64,000 nt of DNA from Megaustenia siamemsis. Lineage: Eukaryota > Mollusca > Gastropoda > Stylommatophora > Ariophantidae. The notes beneath the pieces are model-generated. The model searched no databases. It was not told where the DNA came from and saw only the letters and a program-made list of their open reading frames with translations. Location of the stretch: contig JAVIAB010000160.1 in the NCBI GenBank assembly GCA_032433765.1, positions 14,426,807 to 14,490,806 of the forward strand, read 5' to 3'. Both the position numbers and the translations under genes were made by a program. Below are positions 9,871-20,735 of this stretch, piece by piece (the stretch's first letter is position 1; each line of letters opens with the position of its first letter).

Positions 9871-10137
9871 GTTTAAAAAAAAACTAAAGTACCCCTGTCA
9901 CGCCAAGTGGCGGCGTGTAGGGAATATGGTGTTAGTGACCATAAATTTTACACAACTTTGGCACATGATTTTTGGGGTAATGTGGTCGGTATTACGCCCG
10001 TGCTGCTTTACTTTCCTAGAAAAAAAATCTGGTACCCATTTAAGGTTGGGTGAACCCGGAAGTCGTCGGTTGGGATCGAACCCTGCCCCCTGTCCTTTGT
10101 AGTCCCGTTTACTAACCACTGAACTATCGCGGCTCCA
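9871..10137 (-). mobile_element. SINE-1, complete copy with 10-bp target-site duplication
   Basis: A tRNA-derived SINE in minus orientation. The head carries an A-box-like TAGTTCAGTGGTTAG and a B box GGTTCGATCCC. It is followed by the family body (GGGTTCACCCAACCTTAAAT, GGCACGGGCGTAATACCGACC, ATGGTCACTAACACCATATT) and a short T/A-rich 3' end. ACATCTTTCT flanks it at 9861-9870 and 10138-10147. Transcription would use RNA polymerase III from the internal boxes; mobility depends on a partner LINE. Confidence 0.92.
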
Positions 10138-10147
10138 ACATCTTTCT

Positions 10148-10830
10148 ATTGTCTACTCCTAAATGGGCGCTAACTGAGCGTTCATGTGTTGTATTTGGGT
10201 TTACAGCGAGCTACCTTATGACGTGACATTCGACCCAGCACATCCGATTTCATCAAGGTATATTTAGGTACAAGGTTGTCTTCCTTTTTCACTGTTTACT
10301 CTCTTGGCCAGACCGATTAGTGTGTCACCATGCCGACCACGAAGAGATAAAACGAGATCTTGATTAAATGCAGTCTACTAATTCTGTTGCATGCAGTCAG
10401 ATATGAGTCGCTGAGGGTTTTCATCATTGGCACTGTTGAGCGTTTGGACCCACAATGCCCAGGAAAAGAGAAGCATACAATTCTTATCAACGCTGTCCGT
10501 GTCGATTCATCACCTTCTACAGAAATAAGCCTGAGGACTGAAAGGGAGCACTCTTTACTAGTGTGACGTTCTCAGCTATAGGAGCTATAGACAGTTTTCA
10601 TCATGCAACCCACAGCCGTCTAAGCTCACAAGACTAAAAACGTCACGTTAGTTGTGGGTTTTTCCGGAGTTTCTCTTTCAGCCTTCATTATTGCTTCAGT
10701 GATGGCCGATCTGTGCTGCTTTAGTACACGAAGTTTCTCTCTAAATCTACTTGTTAAAAATATCATTGTAGTACATCACGTAGTGAGACTTTTTTTTCTG
10801 TTGTTGCAACGTTCGCACAACCATTGAGCT
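10148..10830. other. No recognisable gene
   Basis: A GACCCAGCACATCCGATTTCATC stretch near 10228 recurs near 28.84 kb and, inverted, near 15.63 kb, so some of this is repeat-derived. No coding support. Confidence 0.4.
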
Positions 10831-12113
10831 TCCGGGCAATATGGCGAATAGGTGGCAGGAACCAATGAGGCTCTGTCTGAAAAGTGTTCCTTGTTGCAGT
10901 TTCCTCATATTCCAAGTCCGGCTTGTTCCAGTTTCCTCATATTCCAAGTCCGGCTTGTTGCAGTTTCCTCATATTCCAAGTCCGGCTTGTTGCAGTTTCC
11001 TCATATTCCAAGTCCGGCTTGTTGCAGTTTCCTCATATTCCAAGTCCGGCTTGTTGCAGTTTCCTCATATTCCAAGTCCGGCTTGTTGCAGTTTTCTCAT
11101 ATTCCAAGTCCGGCTTGTTGCAGTTTTCTCATATTCCAAGTCCGGCTTGTTGCAGTTTCCTCATATTCCAAGTCCGGCTTGTTGCAGTTTTCTCATATTC
11201 CAAGTCCGGCTTGTTGCAGTTTTCTCATATTCCAAGTCCGGCTTGTTGCAGTTTTCTCATATTCCAAGTCCGGCTTGTTGCAGTTTTCTCATATTCCAAG
11301 TCCGGCTTGTTGCAGTTTTCTCATATTCCAAGTCCGGCTTGTTGCAGTTTTCTCATATTCCAAGTCCGGCTTGTTGCAGTTTTCTCATATTCCAAGTCCG
11401 GCTTGTTGCAGTTTTCTCATATTCCAAGTCCGGCTTGTTGCAGTTTTCTCATATTCCAAGTCCGGCTTGTTGCAGTTTTCTCATATTCCAAGTCCGGCTT
11501 GTTGCAGTTTTCTCATATTCCAAGTCCGGCTTGTTGCAGTTTTCTCATATTCCAAGTCCGGCTTGTTGCAGTTTTCTCATATTCCAAGTCCGGCTTGTTG
11601 CAGTTTTCTCATATTCCAAGTCCGGCTTGTTGCAGTTTTCTCATATTCCAAGTCCGGCTTGTTCCAGTTTTCTCATATTCCAAGTCCGGCTTGTTGCAGT
11701 TTTCTCATATTCCAAGTCCGGCTTGTTGCAGTTTTCTCATATTCCAAGTCCGGCTTGTTGCAGTTTTCTCATATTCCAAGTTCGGCTTGCTGCCGGGAGC
11801 TACTGAGTTTAGTGCTGTGTGCACACCGTGAATTGTGTTTTTGATCCGGATGGTGTTTCTATATTCAGATTGCTTGCGATGAATGATGATATCGTATGAC
11901 GAAATACAGGTCAACTGCCCTCTCTTTCGGTGCTGATACGACGTATGTCCTGTGAAGTTTGCTGTATCTGCTGTGATAGGGACTGCAGCTGCCTTTCTTT
12001 GTTTGAATATTCGATGAGATTTTAATTCGGATGATTCCACTGGCACGGGCGGTTGAGCAATTATGGGTTTCCATTCGTTTGCAGTGAGACCAGCGCCTTT
12101 GAACATCTATAAC
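10831..12113 (-). repeat. Unclassified interspersed repeat, related to the 33.67-34.40 kb insertion
   Basis: On the minus strand, segments such as TCACTGCAAACGAAT, CATAATTGCTCAACCGCCCG and CGATATCATCATTCATCG match 33.69-34.10 kb in order. Reading frames are not conserved between the two copies, so I treat it as non-coding mobile DNA of unknown class. This copy differs by a large internal 32-bp expansion. Confidence 0.75.
10888..11790. repeat. 32-bp minisatellite expanded inside the unclassified repeat
   Basis: About 28 copies of a 32-bp unit (core CATATTCCAAGTCCGGCTTG plus TTGCAGTTTTCT or TTGCAGTTTCCT). The related copy at about 34.0 kb has the unit once, bounded by two direct GCAACAAG octamers exactly 32 bp apart, which is the likely seed for expansion. 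Since 32 is not a multiple of three and the unit lacks stops on the plus strand, all three plus frames stay open for about 950 bp. This explains three overlapping ORFs of 315-330 codons; none is a gene. Confidence 0.93.
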
Positions 12114-12340
12114 TATGGGGAATATGGTTAGTGACCCTCTTTTTCTACAATCACATCACATGTTTTGATGTTATGGTCGGCATCACGCCGTTACTTCACA
12201 GAAAAATAATTGGTACACATTTTTAAAGGCTGGGTGAACCCCGTAGCTTTGTCGGTCCGGAAAAAAAATCAGCCACTTCTGGGAATCAAACCCTTGACTC
12301 TTCTGATCTAGAAGCGAACACACTCACCACTGATAACAGA
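12114..12340 (-). mobile_element. SINE-2 copy (SINE-1-type body, different head), decayed
   Basis: Minus strand: a head with TCAGTGGTGAGTGTGTTCGC and an A-rich linker, then GGTTCACCCAGCCTTTAAAA, a GTGATGCCGACCATAACAT segment and CACTAACCATATTCCCC. The head resembles those at 55.56 and 59.70 kb rather than SINE-1. Confidence 0.7.
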
Positions 12341-12354
12341 AGGAAAGGTCTTCT

Positions 12355-12815
12355 TCTTCTACCTTTTAGCTCCCAGTGGAGCATAGGTCTTCAACAAATA
12401 CTTTCTAAGTCGTTCTGTTTTTTGCCATTCTTTTAAGATCATTCCATGTCTTCCCCGTCATCTTCATCTCTGCTTCTACCTGTCTTCTCCAAGAATTCTT
12501 TGGTCTTCCTCTTTGTCTTTTCCCCTGGGGATTTCAAAAAAGAGCCTGTTGTGTAATACTCTCAGTTGGCTTCCGCAGTGTGTGTCCTATCCAGCGCCAA
12601 CGTCTTCACTGTATCTCTTTATCCACTGGTATTTGACTGGTACATTTCCATAATTCTATGTTAGTGATTTTGTCCTGCCATTTCCATCCTTTTATTCTGC
12701 GTAAGCATCCATTAATGAAAGTCTGTATCTTCATGATTGTCAATTTTGTTGTTCTTCATGTTTTCCACAGCCATATAATAGGTCTGACTTAACATTTGAG
12801 TTGAAATTTTTTATT
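12355..12815 (-). pseudogene. NL5 non-LTR retrotransposon, RT C-terminal remnant
   Basis: Minus strand gives a GAA tail, the single-copy …FVEDLCS… end (12373-12405), TW-DL-RMAKNRT, a proline/arginine linker and the RRW-WIGHT-type region, then 5' truncation near 12815. Frameshifts and stops throughout. Confidence 0.75.
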
Positions 12816-13190
12816 TGTGTATTTAACCTAATTCAGAAGGAAAGTTACAAATAAATAATCACATTTGGGCCCATCAATGCTGCTACAAGACACACAACAT
12901 CACCTGTTTACGGAGGGTTCAGCTATTTACAAGCTGGATTCTTGGATCAGGACCAGTGAATCTAAACAGATCCTACTCCATCTCCTTGTACCAGGCTTGG
13001 GAAAAAGAATAATCACTCTGCCCAGAGAGCTGAGATGAATGATGGAAGGTAAACCCAGTACAGAAAATGCCTGTCTGAGGTCGGTGCCCGAAAGGCGCTA
13101 TACATCGCAGCTTGCTGTAAATGACAACTCAACGCGTTTACGCCAATTTAACATTTTTTTAATGGTAGACAAGAACAGGAGTAGTTGTTT
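12816..13190. other. No recognisable feature
   Basis: No ORF or repeat recognised. Confidence 0.4.
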
Positions 13191-13580
13191 GGTAAATGCA
13201 CTAGAAGAAAAGTAATGGGAAATAAGAAGGAAAATAATAATGAAGAAGAAGAAGAGGAATAAGAAATAAGAATAAGAAGATGCTGTATAAGAATAACATG
13301 AAGAAGAAGAAAGTAATAAATAAGAGGAATGAAGAATAAGAAGAGGTAAAGAAGAATAAGATGTTTAATAATGAGAAAAACAAGATGATGAATACAAAAT
13401 AAAAATATGCATGTGATGAATAAAAGACGAGGAATGAGAATCACAAGAAGACGACAATGAACAAGAATAATAAGGGGAAGAAGAAGAGGAAGAGACGATG
13501 GTGATGATGATGGTGATGATGATAATGAATAAGAATAAAAAGATCAACAATAATAATGAGAAGTAGAAGAGATGCAGCAC
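13191..13580. repeat. Purine-rich AAGAAG/AATAAG low-complexity tract
   Basis: About 390 bp of imperfect GAA, AAT and GAT triplets, almost free of pyrimidines other than T. The minus-strand ORFs are compositional artefacts. Confidence 0.85.
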
Positions 13581-13880
13581 CAATGGGTATTATTCTAGAA
13601 CAGGAAAAAGATAGTCTTAGATTATATACAATGCGACATGGCTTTCAGTATTTCAAACCGAAGTCACTGCATTTAAATATGAGTTAATTATTGACACGCC
13701 ATGCTGTTGTTATCTTCCTTAACTCCCATTGATAAATACACAATTTTCTCTTTTTGATCGACTGGAGTGTATTGCGAATGTAGAAACTTACGAGTTGTCA
13801 GAATGTATCACGCTTCAATTACGAAACTTTCACTTTTATTTCTTAAACAAACTACCAAATTAACATTAGCATTTCATGAC
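13581..13880. other. No recognisable feature
   Basis: AT-rich spacer between the purine tract and an NL5 copy. Confidence 0.4.
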
Positions 13881-13884
13881 GTCT

Positions 13885-14350
13885 TATACTTCTTCCTTTC
13901 AGCTCCCTGTGGAGCATAGATCTTCAACAAATACTTTCTAAGCCGTTCTGTTTCTTGTTTTTTCTTTTAAGTTCATTCCATGTCTACACCATTGTCTTCA
14001 TCTCTGTTTCCATTGTCTTCTCTAAGAATATTTTGATCTTCCTCTTTATCTCTTCCCCTGGGGATTCCATAAAAGAGCCTTTCATGTAAAACTCGCAGTT
14101 GGCTTTCGCAGTGTGTGTCCTATCCGGCACCATCATCTTCGTTGTATTTTTTTGTCCACTGGTATTTGACTAGTACTTTCCCATAGTTCTACGTTCTATG
14201 TTAGTGATATTGTTCTGCCATTTCCATCCTTTTATTCCGCGGAATCATCCATTAATGAAGGGATGTATCTTCGTGATTGTCGTTGTTGTTGTTCTCCATA
14301 TTTCACAGAAATATAAAAAAGTGACTTAACATTGGAGTTGGACATTTTTA
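13885..14350 (-). pseudogene. NL5 non-LTR retrotransposon, RT C-terminal remnant
   Basis: Same layout as 12.36-12.82 kb: TTC tail, CAGCTCCCTGTGGAGCATAG end, then the arginine-rich linker and truncated RT thumb region on the minus strand. Many stops. Confidence 0.75.
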
Positions 14351-15300
14351 TTTTTGTAATTTTAACCTAAATTCTTTGGATGTCCTTGTTTTCTCGTGCC
14401 ACGTGTGCACCTTTTGCGTACTGATTTGTATCAAATCTCACAACTTAGGTTTAAAAAAAAAAAAAAAAACTTAAAAAAAAACATTAAATTAAAAACATTC
14501 TAATCGTAGGAATAAATAAGTTGAAAATTCATTTGCATGCGTATGCTTACACAAATTAACGTTTTTACTGAAAGCTTTTTAGTCAAATTAGATTTACTCT
14601 CTCACTTCAGTTATCTATTCCATCCCTCAGTTTCTTAATCTAATTTACACATTGAGGTTGTGTTCAGTTGCTTCCGGTCTCGTTCATTCGGGATCGTGCG
14701 CAAGTGATATCTCATTTTTGCGTACAAATGTATGCCCTGTGCGAGTATAATTAATAAGTTGCGTCAGTTATGTTCCTAATTAATATGCACGCATTAACGC
14801 CTAGCCAACGGTGTATGAATGTAATGAGCGAGTCGATAAATAGGTCCACGGTCGTTCTAGCACATTTACTGCGAGAACAGCGGAAGTTGCGCTAGCTTTC
14901 GCTTCGCCATCCCAGGTAGTGATAACTCTCAATTCCGGTTATTTCCGGGAAAAACAGTTTGTATTTTGATAGGAAGACGCTCCGGAGATGAACTGACATT
15001 TGTAGTTGCTCATGTGAATGTAATGGCGGTTGTTACACTTCCTGTTGTGTACATGTTGTTGAATGATAATCTTTGTACTCCTTTTGTCATTTCCAAACCA
15101 TGTTTTTTTTCTCCTTTTGGTCAATAATGAAAAACAGCTACAAAGTTCCCAGATATTTAGCTCAAATAGGAAGACCTGACAGCAGTGGAGCTTAAAGCTG
15201 CCAACGACTTAGAATTGATGGTTTGTGTCAGAAACGGTGAACGAGAACCGTCTGGACTCAAATGCGCCTCTTCGCAGTGCCTCTAGACTAACAATCCTGC
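14351..15300. other. No recognisable gene; poly-A runs near 14.45 kb
   Basis: A-rich runs at 14452-14485, otherwise unique-looking sequence. A 61-codon minus ORF at 14939-15124 lacks any motif. Confidence 0.45.
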
Positions 15301-15302
15301 CT

Positions 15303-15500
15303 GGCCAGTGAAACAGTTCAGGGGAAGAAGTATGTTTACAACACTCGGAAAAAAAATTCACAAATAATTAACAAAATAATAAATAAAAAGCAATGAACAA
15401 TAGACAGCCCGAAGCAGGATCGAGCTCTTACTCATCTACACAGCGCCTTGTCACGAGGAGAAAAACCGCTATCGGACACGGCCAACTAAGCAAGCTAAAT
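15303..15500 (-). mobile_element. SINE-3 copy
   Basis: Minus strand: tRNA-like head TTAGTTGGCCGTGTCC…GGCGCTGTGTAGATGAG with B box GCTCGATCCTG, then body TTGTTAATTATTTGTGAATT…CCGAGTGTTGTAAACATA…CTTCCCCTGAA. Same order as 19.00-19.23 kb and 48.50-48.68 kb. The distal tail is missing. Confidence 0.8.
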
Positions 15501-15699
15501 ATTGTTGCTATCATTGGTGATGTTTTTCACGCATGCGTACACATGGCTATAGCATAAGGAGGGGGCTGACCAGAGCGAATAAGCATAAAAAAGGATAGGT
15601 AACACGGTACTTACAAATATCCCGCTGAAGTCGGATGTGCCGAAAGGCCTAAATAAATAACACAACGCACGTACGCCCATCGAACATCCTCGTACAGAC

Positions 15700-16420
15700 G
15701 GATGGTGAAGCGGTCTATCAAATCGTTTATTAGTTATTGGGTAAACGCCAGAGAGATGACTACTCAATCTTTTATTAGTTATTGGGTAAACGCCAGAGAG
15801 ATGACTACCCAATCTTTTATTAGTTATTGGGTAAACGCCAGAGAGATGACTACTCAATCTTTTATTAGTTATTGGGTAAACGCCAGAGAGATGACTACCC
15901 AATCGTTTATTAGTTATTGGGTAAACGCCAGAGAGATGACTACCCAATCTTTTATTAGTTATTGGGTAAACGCCAGAGAGATGACTACCCAATCTTTTAT
16001 TAGTTATTGGGTAAACGCCAGAGAGATGACTACCCAATCTTTTATTAGTTATTGGGTAAACGCCAGAGAGATGACTACCCAATCGTTTATTAGTTATTGG
16101 GTAAACGCCAGAGAGATGACTACCCAATCTTTTATTAGTTATTGGGTAAACGCCAGAGAGATGACTACCCAATCTTTTATTAGTTATTGGGTTAACGCCA
16201 GAGAGATGACTACCCAATCTTTTATTAGTTATTGGGTTAACGCCAGAGAGATGACTACCCTATCGTTTAAAGAAAAAAGAACTATCCAATCATTTATTAG
16301 CTATCTGGTAAACGTCAGAAAGAAGACGATCCTCGGTTTTATTACTTATTGGGTAAACCCCAGAAAGAGGTCTATCCAATTTTGTATTAGTTATTGGGTA
16401 AACCCCAAAAAGGAAGAATG
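15700..16420. repeat. 45-bp minisatellite with open frames on both strands
   Basis: About 12 near-identical 45-bp units (core TTATTAGTTATTGGGTAAACG), followed by three or four diverged units to 16.42 kb. Because 45 is a multiple of three, one plus frame (239 codons, 15-residue period SFISYWVNAREMTTQ) and one minus frame (240 codons, period HLSGVYPITNKRLGS) both stay open. Changes between units are few and scattered. Without conservation data I treat this as a tandem repeat, not a gene. Confidence 0.85.
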
Positions 16421-16427
16421 AAAGAAA

Positions 16428-16462
16428 GAAAGAATTAAAGAAAGAAAGAAAGAAAGAAAAAG
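16428..16462. repeat. (GAAA)n microsatellite
   Basis: Run of GAAA tetramers at the end of the 45-bp array. Confidence 0.85.
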
Positions 16463-16614
16463 ATATAATAATAGTCAAACGCATTGAGACTGATAAGCAA
16501 TATTGAATTATGTTGTTCGCATTTGAAAATAAACGTAAAAACGCAACCAGTATTTTGATAAGAAATTACTTATCTGTGTATTCATCTTCTATAAAATTGA
16601 AATCAATATTCATT

Positions 16615-16710
16615 GTCAGGGTTAAGGGCCTTGGTGACTCAGTCGTTACTTAAAAAGACAAGGGACAGGAGGCTCCTTGGTTTACTCAGCCTTAAATGAT
16701 ACAGAATTTA
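16615..16710 (+). mobile_element. Possible decayed SINE-1 head
   Basis: GGTGACTCAGTCGTTACTT, GACAAGGGACAGGAGG and GGTTTACTCAGCCTTAAATG follow the order of SINE-1 box A, loop and body start, but the B box is lost. Confidence 0.4.
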
Positions 16711-16734
16711 ACTGGAGAAGTATGTTTCACGACA

Positions 16735-18722
16735 AGCACAATATATCAGACATTACAATATATCAGACATCACAATATATATGACATCACAATATATCAG
16801 ACATCATAATATATCTGACATCACAATATATATGACATCACAATGTATCTGATATCACAATATATCTGACATCACAATATATCTGACATCACAATATATC
16901 TGACATCACAATATATCAGACATCACAATATATATGACAGCACAATATACATGACAGCACAATATATATGACATCACAATAAACAGGACAGCACAATATA
17001 TCTGACATCACAATATACATGACAGCACAATATATCTGACATCACAATATATATAACAGATCATTATATCTGACATCACAATATACATGACAGCACAATA
17101 TATCTGACATCACAATATATCTGACAACAAAATATACATAAGAGCACATTATACATGACATCACAATATATATGACAGCACAATATACATGACATCACAA
17201 TATATATATGACATCACAATTTATCTGACATCACAATATATCTGACATCACAATATATATGATAGCACAATATACATGACATCACAATATATATGACAGC
17301 ACAATGTATCTGACATCACAATATATCTGACATCACAATATATATGACAGCACAATATACATGACATCACAATATATATGACCGCACATTGTATCTGACA
17401 TCACAATATATCTGACATCACAATATATCTCACATCACAATATACATGACAGCACAATATATATCTGACATTACAATATACATGACAGCACAATATACAT
17501 GACATCACAATATATATGACAGCACAATGTATCTGACATCACAATATATCTCACATCACAATATATCTTAAATCACAATATATCTGACAGCACAATATAT
17601 ATGACATCACAATATATATGACAGCACAATGTATCTGACATCATAATATATCTGACATCACAATATATCTCACATCACAATATATCTCACATAACAATAT
17701 GTCTGACATCACAATATACATGACATCGCAATATATATGACAGCACAATGTATCTGACATCACAATATACATAACAGCACAATATATATGACAGCACAAT
17801 GTATCTGACATCACAATATACATGACATCACAATATATATGACAGCACAATGTATCTGACATCACAATATACATAACAGCACAATATATATGACAGCACA
17901 ATGTATCTGACATCACAATATACATGACATCACAATATATATGACAGCACAATGTATCTGACATCACAATATACATGACATCACAATATATATGACAGCA
18001 CAATGTATCTACATCACAATATACATGACATCACAATATATATGACAGCACAATGTATCTGACATCATAATATATCTGACATCACAATATATCTCACATC
18101 ACAATATATCTGACATCACAATATACATGACAGCGCAATATATATCTGACATCACAATATACATGACAGCACAATATACATGACACCACAATATATATTA
18201 CAGCACAATGTATCTGACATCACAATATACATGACATCACAATATATCTGACATCATAATATACATGACAGCACAATATACATGACAGCACAATGTATCT
18301 GACATTACAATATATCAGACATTACAATATATCAGACATTACAATATATCATACATTACAATATATCTGACATTACAATATATCAGACGTTACAGTATAT
18401 CATACATTACAGTATATCAGACATTACAATATATCAGACATTACATTATATCAGACATTACAATATATCAGACATTACAATATATCTGACATTACAATAT
18501 ATCAGACATTACAATATATCAGACATTACAATATATCATACATTACAATATATCTGACATTACAATATATCAGACGTTACAGTATATCAGACATTACAGT
18601 ATATCAGACATTACAATATATCAGACATTACATTATATCAGACATTACAATATATCAGATATTACAATATATCAGCCATTACAATATATCAGACATTACA
18701 ATATATCAGACATCACAATGTG
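16735..18722. repeat. 17-bp satellite, ~2 kb, two subfamily blocks
   Basis: About 115 copies of a 17-bp unit built on GACATCACAATATAT. The left block (16735-18290) mixes CATCAC and CAGCAC variants. Around 17.74-18.06 kb it shows a 51-bp higher-order trimer (TGTATCTGACATCACAAT, TACATGACATCACAA, TATATGACAGCACAA). The right block (18290-18720) is almost pure CAGACATTACAATATAT. Extremely AT-rich. Confidence 0.93.
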
Positions 18723-18794
18723 CTGCTCAGTTTCAAATATTAAAAAAACGCCCGCGAAAACAGCGTACTTCCAGACCATCTTTTTGACGATATA

Positions 18795-18982
18795 TCTTTC
18801 TTCTTCTACTTTTCAATTCAGCTCCCTCTGGAGCATAGATCTTCAACAAACACTTTCAAAGCTGTTCTATTTCTTGCCACTCTTGTAAGATCGTTTCATG
18901 TCTATCCCATCATCTTCATCTCAGCTTCCCCGTGTCTTCTCCAATAATGGTTTGGTCTTCCTCTCTGTCTCTTCCCCTGGGG
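18795..18982 (-). pseudogene. NL5 RT C-terminal remnant, part 1 (split by SINE-3)
   Basis: TTC tail, GAGCATAGATCTTCAACAAACACTTTC end and arginine-rich linker of NL5 on the minus strand, interrupted at ATTCCAAAAAAGAG by a SINE. It resumes at 19244 and runs to about 19370. Confidence 0.8.
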
Positions 18983-18996
18983 ATTCCAAAAAAGAG

Positions 18997-19229
18997 ACAT
19001 CTTAGTTAGTTAGCTGGCAGTGTTCCCTAGCGTTTGGCTTTTCATGGCAAGGCGCTGTGCCACTGAGTACGGGCTCGATCCTGCCTTGGTCCATATTTTT
19101 TTTCTGTTGTTGATTATTTGTCATTTTTTCCGAGTGCTGTAAACATACCTCTTCCTCTGAATTGATTCGCTGATTATCGCCTCGGAAGTTTCCCTCTATA
19201 ATAATATTCATTTATTATTATTTGTCTCT
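18997..19229 (+). mobile_element. SINE-3 inserted into NL5, 14-bp target-site duplication
   Basis: 233 bp flanked by the identical 14-mer ATTCCAAAAAAGAG (18983-18996 and 19230-19243). Head with TTAGTTAGCTGGCAGTG and B box GGCTCGATCCTG, body TGTTGATTATTTGTCATTTT…TGCTGTAAACATACC…CTTCCTCTGAA, and a distal tail TATCGCCTCGGAAGTTTCCC ending in ATT repeats. This full-length copy defines the family and lets the rearranged copy at 48.4 kb be interpreted. Confidence 0.92.
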
Positions 19230-19243
19230 ATTCCAAAAAAGAG

Positions 19244-19370
19244 CCTGTCGTGTAATAATCTCAGTTGACTTCTGCATTGTGTATGTTCTAATCATCATCA
19301 TAGTCTTCGGTGTATGTCTTTGTCCACTGGTATTTAACTGGTACTTTTTCCAAAATTCTAAATTGATATC
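19244..19370 (-). pseudogene. NL5 RT C-terminal remnant, part 2
   Basis: Continuation of the NL5 copy after the SINE-3 insertion (minus strand, GTACCAGTTAAATACCAGTG…GGACA region), truncated near 19370. Confidence 0.75.
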
Positions 19371-19460
19371 TCATTGGCAATAATATATGTTATCGTTGTT
19401 AATTGTTTTATTCTGCCTTCTTGCTCTGACGTTGTGTGTTTTTCTCTCATATTTACACCT

Positions 19461-20078
19461 AAAAAAAAAAAAAAAGTAAAGAGCCCCGTCACGCCAAGTT
19501 GCGCACTCCCAATATGTGTTGCGTATAGGGAGTATGGTGTTAGTGACCATACATTTTACAGACCTTCAGCACATGATTTTTTTGGGTAATGTGGTCGATA
19601 TTACGCCCGTGCAGCTTGACTTTCCCATAAAAAATCTCCGGTACCCATTTTATTTTCGTTCGGCAGCTTTGACCTCTGACGACGCCCCTAGAGACTAGAA
19701 ACTGAATTTTGCGTGTTAATCCGTTTTTTCCCTGGCAGCCGTGTGCACAGGGGTCCCTCGCCGCACAGGCAGATAACTCCGTCTTTGGAGGTAATCATAT
19801 TGTTTGCATCCATGAGTACCTGACATTTCAAGCCGGGCTTCGCTGCTGAGACCAGGGGTGGTTGTCGCAGAGAGAAATTATAAATACAAATCCCAACTGG
19901 TGCAGCCGGGATTTGAACCTATAACCTCTCTTTCTCGAGGCCGGCGTTTTGCCTCAAGACCAACCAATCCCGGTACCTATTTGAGGCTGGGTGAACCCGA
20001 AAGCCATCGGTTGGGATCGGACCCGACCTTTTGTCCTTTGTAGTCCAGTTCACAGACCACTGAGCTATAGCGGCTCCT
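19461..20078 (-). mobile_element. SINE-1 with a nested SINE-4
   Basis: SINE-1 on the minus strand (head at 20078, B box near 20022, body to 19461), flanked by ATATTTACACCT at 19449-19460 and 20079-20090. It is interrupted between 19651 and 19969 by another SINE. Confidence 0.9.
19651..19969 (-). mobile_element. SINE-4 nested in SINE-1
   Basis: 319 bp bounded by CCGGTACCCATTT (19638-19650) and CCGGTACCTATTT (19970-19982), a 13-bp duplication with one difference. Minus-strand head GGTTGGTCTTGAGGCAAAAC…GAGGTTATAGGTTCAAATCC (B box), then a body with GGTACTCATGGATGC, CTGCCTGTGCGGCGAGGG and CACGCAAAATTCAGTTTC. A second copy lies at 58.81-59.07 kb. Confidence 0.88.
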
Positions 20079-20090
20079 ATATTTACACCT

Positions 20091-20735
20091 GATATACATG
20101 ATTTACCCCCGTACACTAACAATCATGTAAATAACCACAAAGAACGAAAACCAACCTCACAAAAGAAGCTCAATTGTTGCCCCTCTTGCTGTCATCTGTT
20201 ATTTGAGTTTGCCACGTGGGTAAATATGGAAGGCACTGAGAGGCAAGTGAAAAACGATGGCGGTTGAGCTACTTCCGCTGAGTTGTTAGTGTCGCGTGCT
20301 GCAATTTAAGTACGGAAACGTGCAAAAGGTGAACCGATGACGTCTATTTCCGGTGTTACCGTCCGTAACAAAGGTGAAAGCCTTAATTTTCCGAAAAAAA
20401 ATGTGTTTGCTTGCAATTAATTATTGTTTTATGTTGCCTTCTTTATTTTTCTCTTTCAGTATTGTTATAAGTGAGTGAGTGATTTTTAACATTTTAAATT
20501 CATTTTCTGTACTCTACCTCTATCTCTCTCCCCCTCGAAATGTATCGATTTCACGTCAGAAGAATATCCTTAGGACATCTTGTAAACAGAAATTTAAACA
20601 TTGTATCCGTTACAGACGTATTAAATGCTTAATTATGTTGATGTGTGATTAATATTGGATTACAAAAGATAGACGCGATTATGATGGCAAATATTTATCT
20701 TTTGGAGAATCCACGTTGTGTTGAGTGCGATGTTT
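20091..20735. other. No recognisable feature
   Basis: Unique-looking sequence with no ORF above 60 codons. Confidence 0.45.

Noticed and set aside
10841..11844. Three overlapping 315-330-codon ORFs as genes
   Set aside because: They are the same 32-bp tandem unit read in three frames.
17641..18003. Cysteine-rich 120-codon ORF as a small secreted protein
   Set aside because: It is the 17-bp satellite in its 51-bp phase; the Cys pattern follows the DNA period.
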